64,000 nucleotides of DNA. It comes from Henckelia pumila (taxonomy: Eukaryota > Streptophyta > Magnoliopsida > Lamiales > Gesneriaceae). The stretch lies in contig NC_133123.1 of NCBI RefSeq assembly GCF_033568475.1, positions 170,965,685 through 171,029,684 of the forward strand, read 5' to 3'. The first letter of the stretch is position 1, and each line of letters opens with the position of its first letter. A program made the position numbers and the translations under genes. Positions 1 to 10,713 of this stretch are shown here, in pieces. Under the pieces are notes generated by a model that searched no databases, was not told where the DNA came from, and was given only the letters and a program-made list of their open reading frames with translations.

Positions 1-3000
1 GATGCGTTCGGTAGGCACACGGGAAACTTCATGTTCAGAAGCATGGTATGAATACAAGAAGAACGCTGATGGTAGATCGTGAGCAGGAGGGGTCGACTGA
101 CATGCACTGACGTAGAACATAGCTGATTAGCTATCACGAGCCATTTCTCCGAAGTTCTTCGTAGGAGGACATGTAGAGAGACTTGGTCGGGAGTATGCTT
201 GTATCGATGCGTGTGTCGATTAGAAGCTTCATGCTCAAGAAACAAAGACTAGTACGATGATTTTAATACTGAATCGTTGTAGTTGTAAACAGTATTTCAG
301 TTGTAAAGTATCATCATACTTTGGTTGTATCATTTCAAGTTCGATTGTACATTTTATTGTATTTTGAATACTGTATGTATTACATGGGATTGTAATTGAG
401 AAATTGTAAATAAATGGAAGCAATGATACATGTTTTACCTATCCAGCAATTCGTGAATGATTGCGAGTGATTTTGCTAGGATTGACATTGTTTTAGTTGA
501 TTAGTGTTCAACTGTGGTAACTCATGGGATTTGAGTGGGCCGACTGTGACAGTGTGATTTGCGGTTAGTCTGGGCGTTTTCCTAGGATTGACCTAGTTTG
601 TCAGTGGACTATGTTAGTGCCAGCGATGAGTGGACTCATCTAGAGGCATTAAGGGTATTGTTCGATTTAGAACGTTGGGCTTCACTCTAAGTTTTTTCCT
701 TGAGAAACAGTAGACTGTCTGACCTTTGTTAGGTTGAGGCTTGTGATGATGGGTTTTTCATCGGGATACCAGGTCCAGTATATGCCAAGAGTTGTGGACT
801 ATGACCATGACTAAGATGTGATGGAGCGCGACCCTATGCCAGTGTTACTCTGGGAGTCCTTGTACTTCAGAGGATACCTGGGAACCTTTGTGCTTCAGTA
901 TTGGCGGTGGGAAGGCTACTCAGTCTAGGGATTTGGTAGCAGTCACGACGAGGTATGACCTTGGATTAAGTTATCAGGTTTGATATCGATGGTTCAATAT
1001 CGTCTGGAGTGCCAGAGATATAGTTTGAGTATTCTTCTGTAGGAACCAGTCATGGAGGGATTTCTTGACAAGTGTGTACTCTGAGCAGATAGGTTTTGAC
1101 CTTTGGGTTACTGCTAGACGTGTGGATCTAGTAGGTGGACGGATTTCTACCAGCGATGACTAGGGGTTGTCATTAGAGTTGTGGTTAGAATTTCCTTGTG
1201 ATAGGAATTATCCAAGATACTGGATGGAATGTTGTTTTAAGACTTAGACTCGAATGTGAGGACTACTCCATGATGAAAGACTTCATCTGCGAGGGATTAT
1301 ATCAGATGTTGAGGATTGTACATGACTATTTATGATGTGAGGGAAGCGTGGCCTATACCCGTGGAAACTTGGTGGTTGTCCAGGTGGGTTATTGAGGTAA
1401 GCTATCTTAGTCTTGAACTGTTGCACAATCTTAACAAGGGATATGATCAGGAGAGTGTTCGAAGATTGTGGAAATATTTGGGATTCTTTAGTTATTCTTC
1501 TTGGACTTGACGAGTCGTGGTGTTCATTCTGATTGAACGAGGTAAGGATAGTGAGTCCAGTGGTTGCGCTAAGTACTGTCCGATATTTTCAGAGGGTGAG
1601 CGTAGGATTTTCCATGGGATGGAAATGGGCTTAGTTTATGCTTGCCTTGGATGAACAAGACAACGATTGGTAGTGCTAAGGTGGCACGGGATCTGTGCTA
1701 GTGACTACTAGTGGTTATTGGCTAACTCTGTCAGAGTTGGGATGATTAAGTTCAGAATATGAAGCAGCGGTTAGTAGTGCTAAAATGGCGCAGGACTTGT
1801 GCCAAGTAAACTACTTATGTACTGTGATCTGACACCGTTTGGAAATGGTTCTTTGTGGCAGCTGAGTCATGGTTATTGACCGAGCCATGTAGGTTGGATG
1901 ATCAGTGGTGGTTTGATCTGATAAGTGCGAGCTTAAGTAGATCGACGAATTCGATTGGTTGAGCCAATCAGGGTTGATCAGGATGTAGCAATTAAGAAAT
2001 ACTTGGAATAGTATTTTGTCAAGTAATGCTTATGGGATGAGTACTGAATACCATCTCAGAGAAATTGGAGATTTGAGTTATTTAGTCTCAATGATCGCCA
2101 GAGATGAATCTTCTGGGATTGCTGTAATTGGGAACGATTGCAAGTGGACTTGTATTATCAAGTTAGGTGCTAACTTGACAGTGGAGACAAGCAAGTGAGT
2201 TGGTAGTTTCCAATATAGTGAATTCTTGTTAAGAAAGAAGCTGATATTGATTCAATCAATTGCTTAGTGATAGCAATAGGTCAGGAAAGGATCATGTTGT
2301 TGTTTCATGTGAGAATTTTTCCATTGAACAACAATAGTGAAGATTGTTGACCGGACATTTCGGTTAAGTGAGGGCATCTATGTGTACCGTGGTGGTTGGA
2401 TCCGACGAGTAGTTGGGAATGCTAATGGACATTAGCAAGGAGACATCAGTTGTCTTATCTGTGTGACATTAGCTAGGATCTAATCCTCGAGATCTAGCAG
2501 GTTGTGTCACTAATATTCCAGCGAGTGATGAACGATGTCTCTGAAAAGACAGAGATAGTAGAATTTCAACTTAGTAGCCAACAAGATTGTTGTGGGAATT
2601 GAAGATTTCGCAAGATAGCGATGAAGCAACTTTGTTCTTTCCAGTCGACAAGCCACATCAGTGCGGAACATTCGTCAAGGATATTGTTCTTTAGCAATGG
2701 ACTATATTCGGATGTGCGTCGAGTGGCAAGTTACTTCGAGCACAAGTATTTCCCAGGATTGACTAGGGAATCGACGAGTTAGATCGTTCAGTGCTGAGAC
2801 TGATGCGTTCGACAAGGGAACGATTTGACTATTGAGAATCCGTTGGGATTTAGTTCCAGGATCAGTATGTTCAACCTTGGGAGGTTGGTATGAGCTGATG
2901 GTATTATCATAAACTCTGAGTTGAGTTATACCAGGTGCAATGACTATCGAGTTTCGAGACGGAATAGGAAGCGTTTCCATATGTCTATGCACTGTGGAAT

Positions 3001-3913
3001 GTCCCAGTCGAGCATATTGATGGGAGCTTGCCTTAGTCTTGATGTGTGTACAGTGGTTGCAAGTATGTATAACTATCAGGAGGATGTCTAACGATTGGGA
3101 CTCATGGGTGAATAACCTATGGGTGAGGTGATGTAGACCATTAGAGGTGTAATAACTTCTATTGTAATGTATGCGTGACTTCGCAGGCCAATGGCTAGGA
3201 GATGACGTAGCGTCATAAATTGTAAATGATGATAGTTATCATCAGGGCACAGTGTTGAGGTTATACTAAGAAACGTGGACAGCAGAATGCACTAGACATG
3301 ATGGTTTAAGTTCCCAGTATTCCTTGGGAAGCCGGTTGTGTTTCAGGGAGAGTGGGGAGGATAACTAGTCTAGGGAACATTGCGAGCAGTTACGTTGAAG
3401 TATAGACTTGAACAACTAGATTCTCTTGAGGAGAATTTGGGCTTTGTTGTGTTAGCACAAGGTTGGGATTAGTGTTTTTCTGACTAGAGGTGTTGAACAC
3501 CGAGAACTTTTGAAACCATTAGTTGGTTAGATTCGATAAGTAATTCGACGAATGCAGTAAAACCAGTCAGGTTATGACTTGGTCTTCATCAGTATAAGAT
3601 TTCCTTTGAGACGATAATCTTGATCAAGCGGGTATTGTATCCTTCGTGGTCAGGAAGATCGTGGTCCGAGTGAAAGATGTATCAGTGTTACGATACGCTA
3701 GCGCTAGGAAAGTTCGACTGTCGACCAGTAGCGCAGTAATCTTCAGTGAAAGAATATTAATGCGGTTAAGCATTAATGGAGCTTATAGGGAATTCGACGA
3801 GAGTCTGAGTGCGTCGGAAGCTATTTTGACCAGACACCCAAGCAAGGGTTTCTTGTACGTTCTCGAGGTATTACCTTATATTTCGAGGACGAAATCTTTT
3901 AAGGGGGGGAGAA
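1..3913 (+). mobile_element. Element X internal region, apparently non-coding (LARD-like)
   Basis: This 3.9 kb has no ORF above about 96 codons and I recognise no gag, protease, RT or integrase motif in any frame. Its right end carries the signature of a Ty3/gypsy 3' end: a GAGGACGAAAT-type phrase near 3881-3894, then a polypurine tract, then an LTR starting with TG. I therefore read it as the internal region of a plus-strand LTR element whose 5' LTR lies left of the window. A long non-coding interior fits a large retrotransposon derivative that uses proteins supplied in trans. A heavily decayed Tekay-like pol or a long 3' untranslated region cannot be excluded. No other feature is seen here. 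Confidence 0.5.
3900..3913 (+). other. Polypurine tract of element X
   Basis: The purine run AAGGGGGGGAGAA directly precedes the LTR start TGTAGTGACC. It is the expected primer for plus-strand DNA synthesis and shows that the following LTR is the 3' LTR of a plus-strand element. Confidence 0.8.
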
Positions 3914-4072
3914 TGTAGTGACCCGTATCCAGAATTAGCGATTAATGAGTATATTAATCGTGTAATCATGTTTAGATTAAGTAAAACATGATTAAGGAAA
4001 CTCCAAAAGAGTAAACGGAGTCCAAAAATGGATTCAGGACAGTCGAAAATAGCCGGGAAGGTCCCAAGGGTT

Positions 4073-4340
4073 CGGATGGTTTGGAAGCTCCGAACCAAGT
4101 CAGGAGGCTCCGAATTGGATCGGAGGATCCGAACTCAGGATCGGAGGCTCCGAAGTGGATCGGAAGCTCCGTCGGTAAGATCGAACGTTCCGATCGGGAC
4201 CAGGGCACACGTCATCGCTTATGTCAGCAAGGTGACGTCATGGCTGACGTAATATTGGGGCGATCGGATGCTCCGAAGATGGGATCGGAGGATCCAATTG
4301 TGTTCGGACGTTCCGAACCGGGTTCGAAGGCTCCGAACTC
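4073..4340. repeat. Array of about ten TCGGA-N3-TCCGA palindromes in the X LTR
   Basis: About ten units of the form (A/T)TCGGANGNTCCGAA(C/G) occur between 4080 and 4337, near 4081, 4103, 4122, 4140, 4158, 4176, 4261, 4285, 4304 and 4322. Each half site is TCGGA or its inverse TCCGA, so every unit is close to a perfect palindrome. The units fall in two blocks separated by a TGACG-rich stretch, and the array ends just before the TATA box. The position is that of a U3 enhancer. Confidence 0.85.
4207..4251. promoter_or_regulatory. Cluster of TGACG/ACGT boxes in the X LTR
   Basis: Within 45 bp there is CACGTCA (4208-4214), a full TGACGTCA palindrome (4233-4240) and CTGACGT (4244-4250), plus a related ATGTCAG. 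TGACG-core elements are bound by plant bZIP/TGA factors. The cluster lies about 100 bp upstream of the TATA box. Binding is inferred. Confidence 0.55.
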
Positions 4341-4344
4341 CGTC

Positions 4345-4352
4345 TATAAATA
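4345..4352 (+). promoter_or_regulatory. TATA box of the X LTR
   Basis: TATAAATA follows directly after the palindrome array and marks the likely U3/R promoter of the LTR. Confidence 0.7.
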
Positions 4353-5403
4353 GGGGGCCGAGATTTCATTTTCAAGTGCACATTTTCCTCTCTTCTCTCT
4401 GATTTCTAAGCCTTCTAACTCATATCTAGGGATATCTAGGCATCCTATTGGGAATCCGAAAGTGTCATAGAGATCCAGGCGTCGAGGAAGAGCTGTGGCC
4501 TAGTTTTGAGGCAATTGTCATCAGTAGGCTGACGACGGACGGAGGTATAGCTATGGTTTCCTTAAATTATTTAGGAGTATGCAATAGCTTAGTTAAGGCT
4601 TTTAGAGCTTAATTATTGATGCATGGGTATTTGCATTGTAGAGCTGATATAGGCTTGGAACCTAGAGTGGGACTGCTAGGACTGCCTGTAGTAAGGTACG
4701 TAAGTACAGACTGAGATTGCCAGCGGGTTTTGCATGCTTATATGTTGCATTTTGTATGTCATTTATTATGAAGCATGTGCATATCATATTGTGCATGTCC
4801 ATCTTGTGAGATGAGCCACGTAGGGCCGCTCAGCCCTATCTGGACGGTTGATGTCTAGTGCCCAGTGACTGACGGGTCATGGGTAATTAGCATCTGGGGA
4901 CACAGTCCACGTCCTATAGGAATGAGCAGTGTCGACAGGTTTTGCTCCTCGGGTTGTACCACTCATGTCCTAGGCGCCATTACTGAGCAGTTATATACAG
5001 TTATCCCAGATATGGATACCCTATCATTTGCATGCATCATATTTGTATGTTTTCCGTATTGCTTTCGTATTGAGATTAGAGCTCACGTCCAGTATTTTCT
5101 GTGTATCTGGACACCCTATTCGACAGGACAGGTGTAGGTGCAGGATTGAGCACCAGGAGCTTGGAGTAGCCAGTGACCAGTGAAGACAGCAGTATTAGCT
5201 GTAGGTTTTGCCTTTAGGCTATTTATTCGATTTGGTTGTATAAATCAAATTTATTTAACCGGTTGTATTCTGCCGGTCTGTTTTTATTTAAGTCTTCGGC
5301 AGCGATTTATTTAATGCATGTTTAATTATGCTCTTAACTCTGACTAGGTAGCAGATCCGGGTAGGGTCGCTACATTTGGTGAGAAATAGGAGAGATCAAG
5401 AGG

Positions 5404-6215
5404 GTGGAAGAAATAGAAGGGAAGCAAGGCGTGGAAGATACATTGAAGGGGGAAGATGGAAATATTAGTTGGATTAAGATGAAAATTCCTTCGTTTCATG
5501 GGAAGTCTGATCCGAAGGCTTATTTAGAGTGGGAGATGGGAGTGGAGTCCATATTTGACTTCCACAACTACAGTGATGCGAAAAAAATAAAATTGGTGAT
5601 TGTTGAGTTTGTGCATTATGCTCTTATTTGGTGGGATCAATTTGTTATTTCTAGGAGGCGGAATCGAGAGCATTCTATTGAGACATGGGATAAGATGAAG
5701 AAAATTTTGCGGAAGAGATTTGTGCCGAATTAGTATTATCGTGACATGTTTAGATGGCTACAAAATTTGATGCAAGGTCCAAAGAGTGTTGAAGATTATT
5801 TCAAAGAGTTGGAAGTTACTATGATCCGGGCTAATATTGAAGAGGATCGTGAAGCAAATATGACTCGTTTCTTATGTGGTTTGAATAGGGAGATTTAAGA
5901 CCGAGTGGAGCTTAGACATTGCATGGATCTTGAGGAGATGGTGAAAATTGCCATGAAAGTGGAACAACAACTCAAAAGAAGGGGCATGGGTCGAAATTCT
6001 ATTGTTGAAGTTTTATCTACTCCTTGGCGTCCAAACGTTAGCAAACGAGAGGATGTCAAGCCGGTGTCCAAGCCAAAAATTGACACCAAGCAAGAAAAAC
6101 CAAAGCAAGAAGTGCAAGATAAATCTTAAAACTCCTATTAACAGTTCTAGATATATCAAATGCTTTAGATGTCAAGGTGCTGGTCATATTTCTAGTCAGT
6201 GTTCAAATAAAAAAA
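5404..6215 (+). pseudogene. gag: Gag of element F (broken)
   Basis: Capsid-type retrotransposon Gag, which would form the virus-like particle. The region from about 5476 to 5980 reads as a plant Ty3/gypsy Gag (ending near the phrase KVEQQLKRR). In-frame stops lie at 5731-5733, about 5896-5898 and 6127-6129. After the last stop the reading frame shifts by +1, and the CCHC zinc knuckle CFRCQGAGHISSQC lies in the new frame near 6160-6205. The ORF opens with GTG rather than ATG, so the original start is lost or further upstream in the part displaced by X. Confidence 0.85.
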
Positions 6216-7846
6216 TTATGATCATGAATGCTTGTGGTGCGTTTGAGTCGGAGAGTGAGGAGGAGAATTATGATTGTATGCTAGCATTGGAGGATCCCGA
6301 TGATGAGGGAAATGATGCGATGGTTGGAGAGTTGTTGGTGACAAGGAGAGTGTTGAATGTGCAACAAAAGGAGGAGGAAGAAAATCAAAGGGAAAATTTA
6401 TTTCATACTAGATTCTTTGTGAAAAACAAAGTGTGTAGTGTCATCATTGATGGGGGTAGCTGTACTAATGTGGCAAGTAGCGATCTTGTTGAAAAATTGA
6501 GTTTTCTTACTTCAAAGCCTCCTCAACCCATAGATTGCAGTGGTTTAATGATAGTTCTGAAATGAGAGTGACTAGGCGAGTTGTGGTACCTTTCTCGATT
6601 GGGAAATATGAAGATGAAGTGGTGTGTGATGTGGTGCCTATGCAAGCATGTCATATCTTGTTGGGTAGACCGGTGACAATTTGATAGGAAGGTGGCACGT
6701 GATGGTTTTAAAAATCATTATTCTTTTACTATGAAAAAGGAATCTGTTGTATTGTTGCCTATGACTCCAAAGCAAGTATTGCAGGATCAGTTGAAAAAGA
6801 AAAAGAGAGAAGAGGCCGAAAAAAAGAGTGAACAAAAAAGTGAGATGACCTTAGGAAAAAAGAATGAAAGAAAAAAAGATGAGAAAAAAATTGAGAGAAA
6901 AGAGGCCGATAAAAAAAATATATATGACCCAAAAGAGTGAGTTTCTTGAGATTTTACTTGTGCATACTCCACTTGAGTTTATTTTCTATAAGAATATTCT
7001 CCTTAACACAAGTGATATAGCCGAAAATCTTCCGAGCATTGTTGTTTCTCTCTTGCAGGAATTTGAAGAATTATTTTCGGAGGATCTACCTCAAGGACTA
7101 CCACCATTGAGGGGAATTGAACATCAAATTGATCTGTGCCCGGAAGTGCATTGTCTAATTGTCCAGCTTATAGGAGTAACCCGGAGGAAACAAAAGAGCT
7201 ACAAAGGCAGGTAAGTGAACTTCTCGATAAGGGATTTGTGCGTGAGTCTATGTCTCCTTATGTTGTGCATGTTTTGTTAGTGCCTAAGAAAGACGGTTCA
7301 TGGAGAATTTGTGTGGAATGTAGAGCCATTAATAACATTACCATCAAGTATAGGCATCCTATTTCTAGAGTAGATGATATGTTAGATGAATTGCATGGTT
7401 CTAGAATTTTTAGTAAAATTGATCTTAAGAGTGGTTACCATCAAATTCGGATGAGAGAAGGTGATGAATGGAAAACTGCTTTCAAAACTAAGTATGGGTA
7501 GTATGAGTGGTTGGTTATGTCATTTGGGTTAACTAATGCACCTAATACTTTTATGAGGTTGATGAATCATATTTTGCGTGCTTATATTGGAAAATTTGTT
7601 GTGGTATACTTTGATGATATCTTGGTGTATAGCAAAAATTTGAGTGAGCATGTTGAATACTTGAGAATTGTGCTAATCACACTAAAAGCTGAACACTTGT
7701 ATGCTAACTTGAAAAAGTGTGTGTTTTGTACAAAAGAACTTGTGTTTCTTGGTTTTGTTGTGAGTGCTCAAGGTTTCAAAGTTGATGAAGACAAGGTAAG
7801 TTCAATTCGAGACTGTCCAACGCCTACTTGTATTGGTCAAGTTTGA
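6216..7846 (+). pseudogene. pol: Protease and reverse transcriptase of element F (broken)
   Basis: The aspartic protease active site reads DGGSCTNVAS near 6448 and is intact, but the frame breaks near 6555. A lysine/glutamate-rich linker follows (6760-6940). The RT begins near 7080 ([12 protein letters not shown]) and includes [17 protein letters not shown], the segment [15 protein letters not shown] and the catalytic box YFDD within [12 protein letters not shown] near 7606. A stop interrupts the RT at about 7499-7501, and the frame is lost after 7846. All catalytic residues I can see are present, but the chain is split over at least four frames. Confidence 0.85.
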
Positions 7847-7849
7847 TGT

Positions 7850-9669
7850 TTTCATGGTCTTGCAAGTTTCTATAGGAGATTTGTTAAGGATTGCAATTTA
7901 TTCCATTGGGGTGAGGAGCAAGATAATTCTTTTGATATTATTAAGCAAAAATTAATTAATGCTCCATTACTTGTATTGCCTGATTTTTCTAATACATTTG
8001 AAATTGAATGTGACGTGTCAGGTGTAGGGATTGGAGGTGTTTTGATGCAAGGAGGACGACCAATTGCATACTTCAGTGAGAAGCTAAGTGGAGAAGCGTT
8101 GAATTATCCTACCTACGACAAGGAGTTTTATGCCTTCGTTCGTGTGCTTGAGACGTGGCAGCATTATTTGAGGCCAAAAGAATTTGTGATTCATACGGAT
8201 CATGAGTATTTGAAGCATCTCAAAGAAAAACAAAAGCTAAACAAGAGACATGCCAAGTGGGTGGTGTTTGTAGAGACTTTTTCCTACATTATCAAGTACA
8301 AGCAAGGGAAGGAAAACGTGGTAGAAGACGCTCTGTCACGAAGGTATGTGCTTCTATCTACTCTAGATTCTAAGTTTTTGAGATTTGAGTATGTGAAGGA
8401 GTTGTATGCCAATGATCTTGATTTTGGTGAGATTTATGCGTCATGTTTGCATGGTCCAAAGGATAAATTTTTCATGCATGATGGCTACTTGTTTAAGGAA
8501 GATAATTTGTGTGTGCCTAAATCGTCCATTCGTGAGTTACTTGTTAGAGAATCACATGGGGCTGGTTTGATGGGACATTTTGGTGTGGCTAAAACTTATG
8601 ACACTTTGCATGAACAATGGGTAGATATTTCTATGTCTAAGACACAACCACATGGATTGTATACTCCACTTCTTGTTCCTAGTGAACAATGGGTAGATAT
8701 TTCTATGAATTTTATTTTAGGATTACCAAAGTCTAAGAAATGGAGGGATTCTGTATTTGTGGTGGTTGATAGATTTTCTAAGATGGCTCATTTCATTGCG
8801 TGTCATAAATCTGATGATGCATCTCATGTTGCAGACTTGTTCTTTAATGAAATTGTTAGATTGCATGGCATGCCTAGGAGTATTGTGTCTGATAGAGATA
8901 CTCGTTTCTTGAGCTACTTTTGGAAAAAATTATGGTGCAAACTTGGTACTAAACTACTGTTTTTGACTACATGTCATCCTCAAACGGATGGTCAAACTGA
9001 GGTTGTTAATAGGACGTTAGGAACTTTTTTACGTGCTATAATTAAAAATATTTTGAAAATTTGGGAGAAATTTTTGCCATTTGTTGAGTTTGCATATAAT
9101 CGTAGTGTGCATTCTACTACAAATTTTTCACCATTTGAAATTGTGTATGGTTTTAATCCCTTAACCCCATTGGATTTAATGTTTTTGCCTATGAGTGAAA
9201 GGATTGACATGGATGGAAATAAAAAGGCCGAGTTTCTGAGAAATTGCATGAGAAGGTGAAAGCAAACATTGAGAAAAAGAACTTGCAATACACAAAGCAA
9301 TCAAACAAGGGTAAAAAGAAGGTCGTGCATGAACCCGGTGATTGGGTTTGGTTGCACTTGAGGAAGGAGCGTTTTCCGAAGAAGCGGCGTTCTAAGTTGT
9401 TACCTAGAGCCGATGGACATTTCCAAGTCTTGGAACGGATCAATGACAATGCCTACAAATTAGACTTGCCAGGTGAGTACAATGTGAGTACAACTTTTAA
9501 AGTTTCTGACTTAACGTTGTTTGACGTAGGTGATGATCAAGATTTGAAGACAAATCATTTTCAAGAAAGAGAGGATGATGCGATCATGGATAGCTCGCAT
9601 GTTGATCATGTAGCTAAAGATCCGCTGGAGATGCCAAGAGGACCAATTACGAGGGGTGGAGCTATTTAA
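7850..9669 (+). pseudogene. pol: RNase H, integrase and C-terminus of element F
   Basis: The RNase H segment ([31 protein letters not shown]) is followed by integrase. The integrase core shows the DDE residues in [22 protein letters not shown] and [15 protein letters not shown]. The N-terminal HHCC finger is missing: the text jumps from [14 protein letters not shown] to a duplicated EQWVDISM and then resumes. The long ORF ends at 9259, and the C-terminal part, including GDWVWLHLRKERFP, continues in a second frame at 9244-9669 and ends at PRGPITRGGAI. The protein could not integrate DNA normally. Confidence 0.85.
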
Positions 9670-10299
9670 AAATGCGCTTCAATCATTGATGATGAATTGT
9701 CAAGAAAGCGTGGGAATACCTGAAGACCACTTTGGGGAATGTTACAATATTATTGAAGTCCAAAACAGTTAAGAAAGTGCAGAAAATGTCAAGACAAACA
9801 CAAAAATAAGTGACATGACCATAGGAGACTGCGCGCCCGCGCCATTTCAAACGCGCGCCCGCGCGCATCCGAGTAAATTTTAAAGTTGTTAGACAGACTC
9901 CCATGCGCGCCCGCGCAGTCTGATGGATTTTGCAGAAAGGATTCCCAAGAGCCATGCGCGCCCGCGCCTCTTCGTTTTACACACACTTCGGCATGTTTGT
10001 GTGTGTGCGAGACTTTTTGATATTTTGGCATTATTTTTCCTATTTTGAGTCTTTTAATTATACTAGGAAACTTTTAGGAGATATCTTTGATATCTTTATA
10101 TATATATTGAATTATTTTGCGATATCTTTTATTATTTGTAGTTGTATTATAAATACAACAAAAACATTCAGTATTGATATAAAATTCAGATTTTTGATAT
10201 TGATCAATTAAAATTCTCTTTAGAATCTTTATTAAGCTTTTGCTTACCCAAAAATAAAAATTATCAAAGTTCTTCAACTTTATGGCGTTTGTCGATTGA
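9670..10299 (+). other. Non-coding 3' tail of element F with GC-rich motif repeats
   Basis: There is no credible gene here. Four near-copies of TGCGCGCCCGCGC stand near 9828, 9850, 9904 and 9954. An AT-rich stretch (10020-10260) follows, then a phrase ending GGCGTTTGTCGATTGATTC near 10283-10302 that resembles the end of a chromovirus LTR. I infer that part of this is the 3' LTR of F, but I cannot place its start. Confidence 0.5.
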
Positions 10300-10713
10300 T
10301 TCAGCTTTGGCCTCCCAGGTAGTCTCCTCTTCCAAATGATTCAGCCACCGAACCTTGACCATGGGAAGAACTCGACTCCTAAGCCTCCACTTCTCACGCG
10401 CTAAGATTTGTATTGGTCACTCCTGGAGCGACAAGTCTGACGTCAACTTCATAGAATCATAATCCAATCCGTGAGAAGTATGGGAGATATACTTCCGCAA
10501 CATCGATATGTGGAATACGTTGTGCACCGCTGCAAAACTGGGCGGTAGTGCTATATGGTAGGCCAACATCCCAACCTCCTCCAGAATCTCGAACGGACCA
10601 ATATCCTTGGACTGAGCTTGCCTCTCCTACCAAAACGCATCACACCCTTCATGTGTGAAATCTTCACAAAGGCATGGTCTGCAACAAAAAACTCGATTTC
10701 TCGCCGTCGTCGG
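10300..10713 (-). pseudogene. pol: Fragment G: Tekay-type integrase C-terminus plus chromodomain
   Basis: Read on the minus strand, 10713 to 10551 gives a retroelement integrase C-terminal domain (FFVADHAFVKISHMKGVMRF, then GRRGKLSPR). Further left, in another frame, is a chromodomain-like segment (MVKVRWLNHLEEETTWEAKAE near 10313-10380). Tekay/Del chromoviruses have this order. The frame changes near 10640 and there is at least one stop. It is cut at 10713 by the Athila LTR, so the rest of the G pol is expected right of A, beyond the window. Confidence 0.75.

Larger units (their letters stand above)
3914..5374 (+). repeat. 3' LTR of element X (1461 bp)
   Basis: The LTR runs from TGTAGTGACCCG to GGTCGCTACA, with the canonical TG...CA ends. 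It follows a polypurine tract, has a TATA box at 4345-4352, and holds a palindrome array and TGACG boxes upstream of that TATA box. The gag-like coding sequence of another element (F) begins about 30 bp after its end, so X appears to have landed in the leader of F. The TSD cannot be checked because the left end of X is outside the window. Confidence 0.8.
5375..10299 (+). mobile_element. Element F: decayed chromovirus-type Ty3/gypsy element
   Basis: F has the order gag - protease - RT - RNase H - integrase on the plus strand with several stops and frameshifts, so it is not autonomous. The gag phrase KIPSFHGKSDPKAYLEWE, the protease phrase DGGSCTNVAS and the C-terminal phrase PRGPITR are features I associate with CRM- or Reina-like plant chromoviruses; the exact clade is uncertain. 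Its 5' LTR and leader are missing or lie left of X. Downstream of the stop at 9669 there is a non-coding tail up to about 10299, where it abuts the minus-strand fragment G. I did not find a paired LTR. Confidence 0.8.

Noticed and set aside
3646..3918. A 90-codon ORF just before the X polypurine tract
   Set aside because: It has no recognisable domain and runs into the LTR. It could be a remnant, but there is no support for calling a gene.
4028..4353. Overlapping 74-90 codon ORFs in the X LTR
   Set aside because: They are created by the short palindrome array; the repeat has no frame preference.
6638..6972. Minus-strand Phe/Ser-rich ORFs
   Set aside because: They are the complement of the lysine/glutamate-rich linker of element F.
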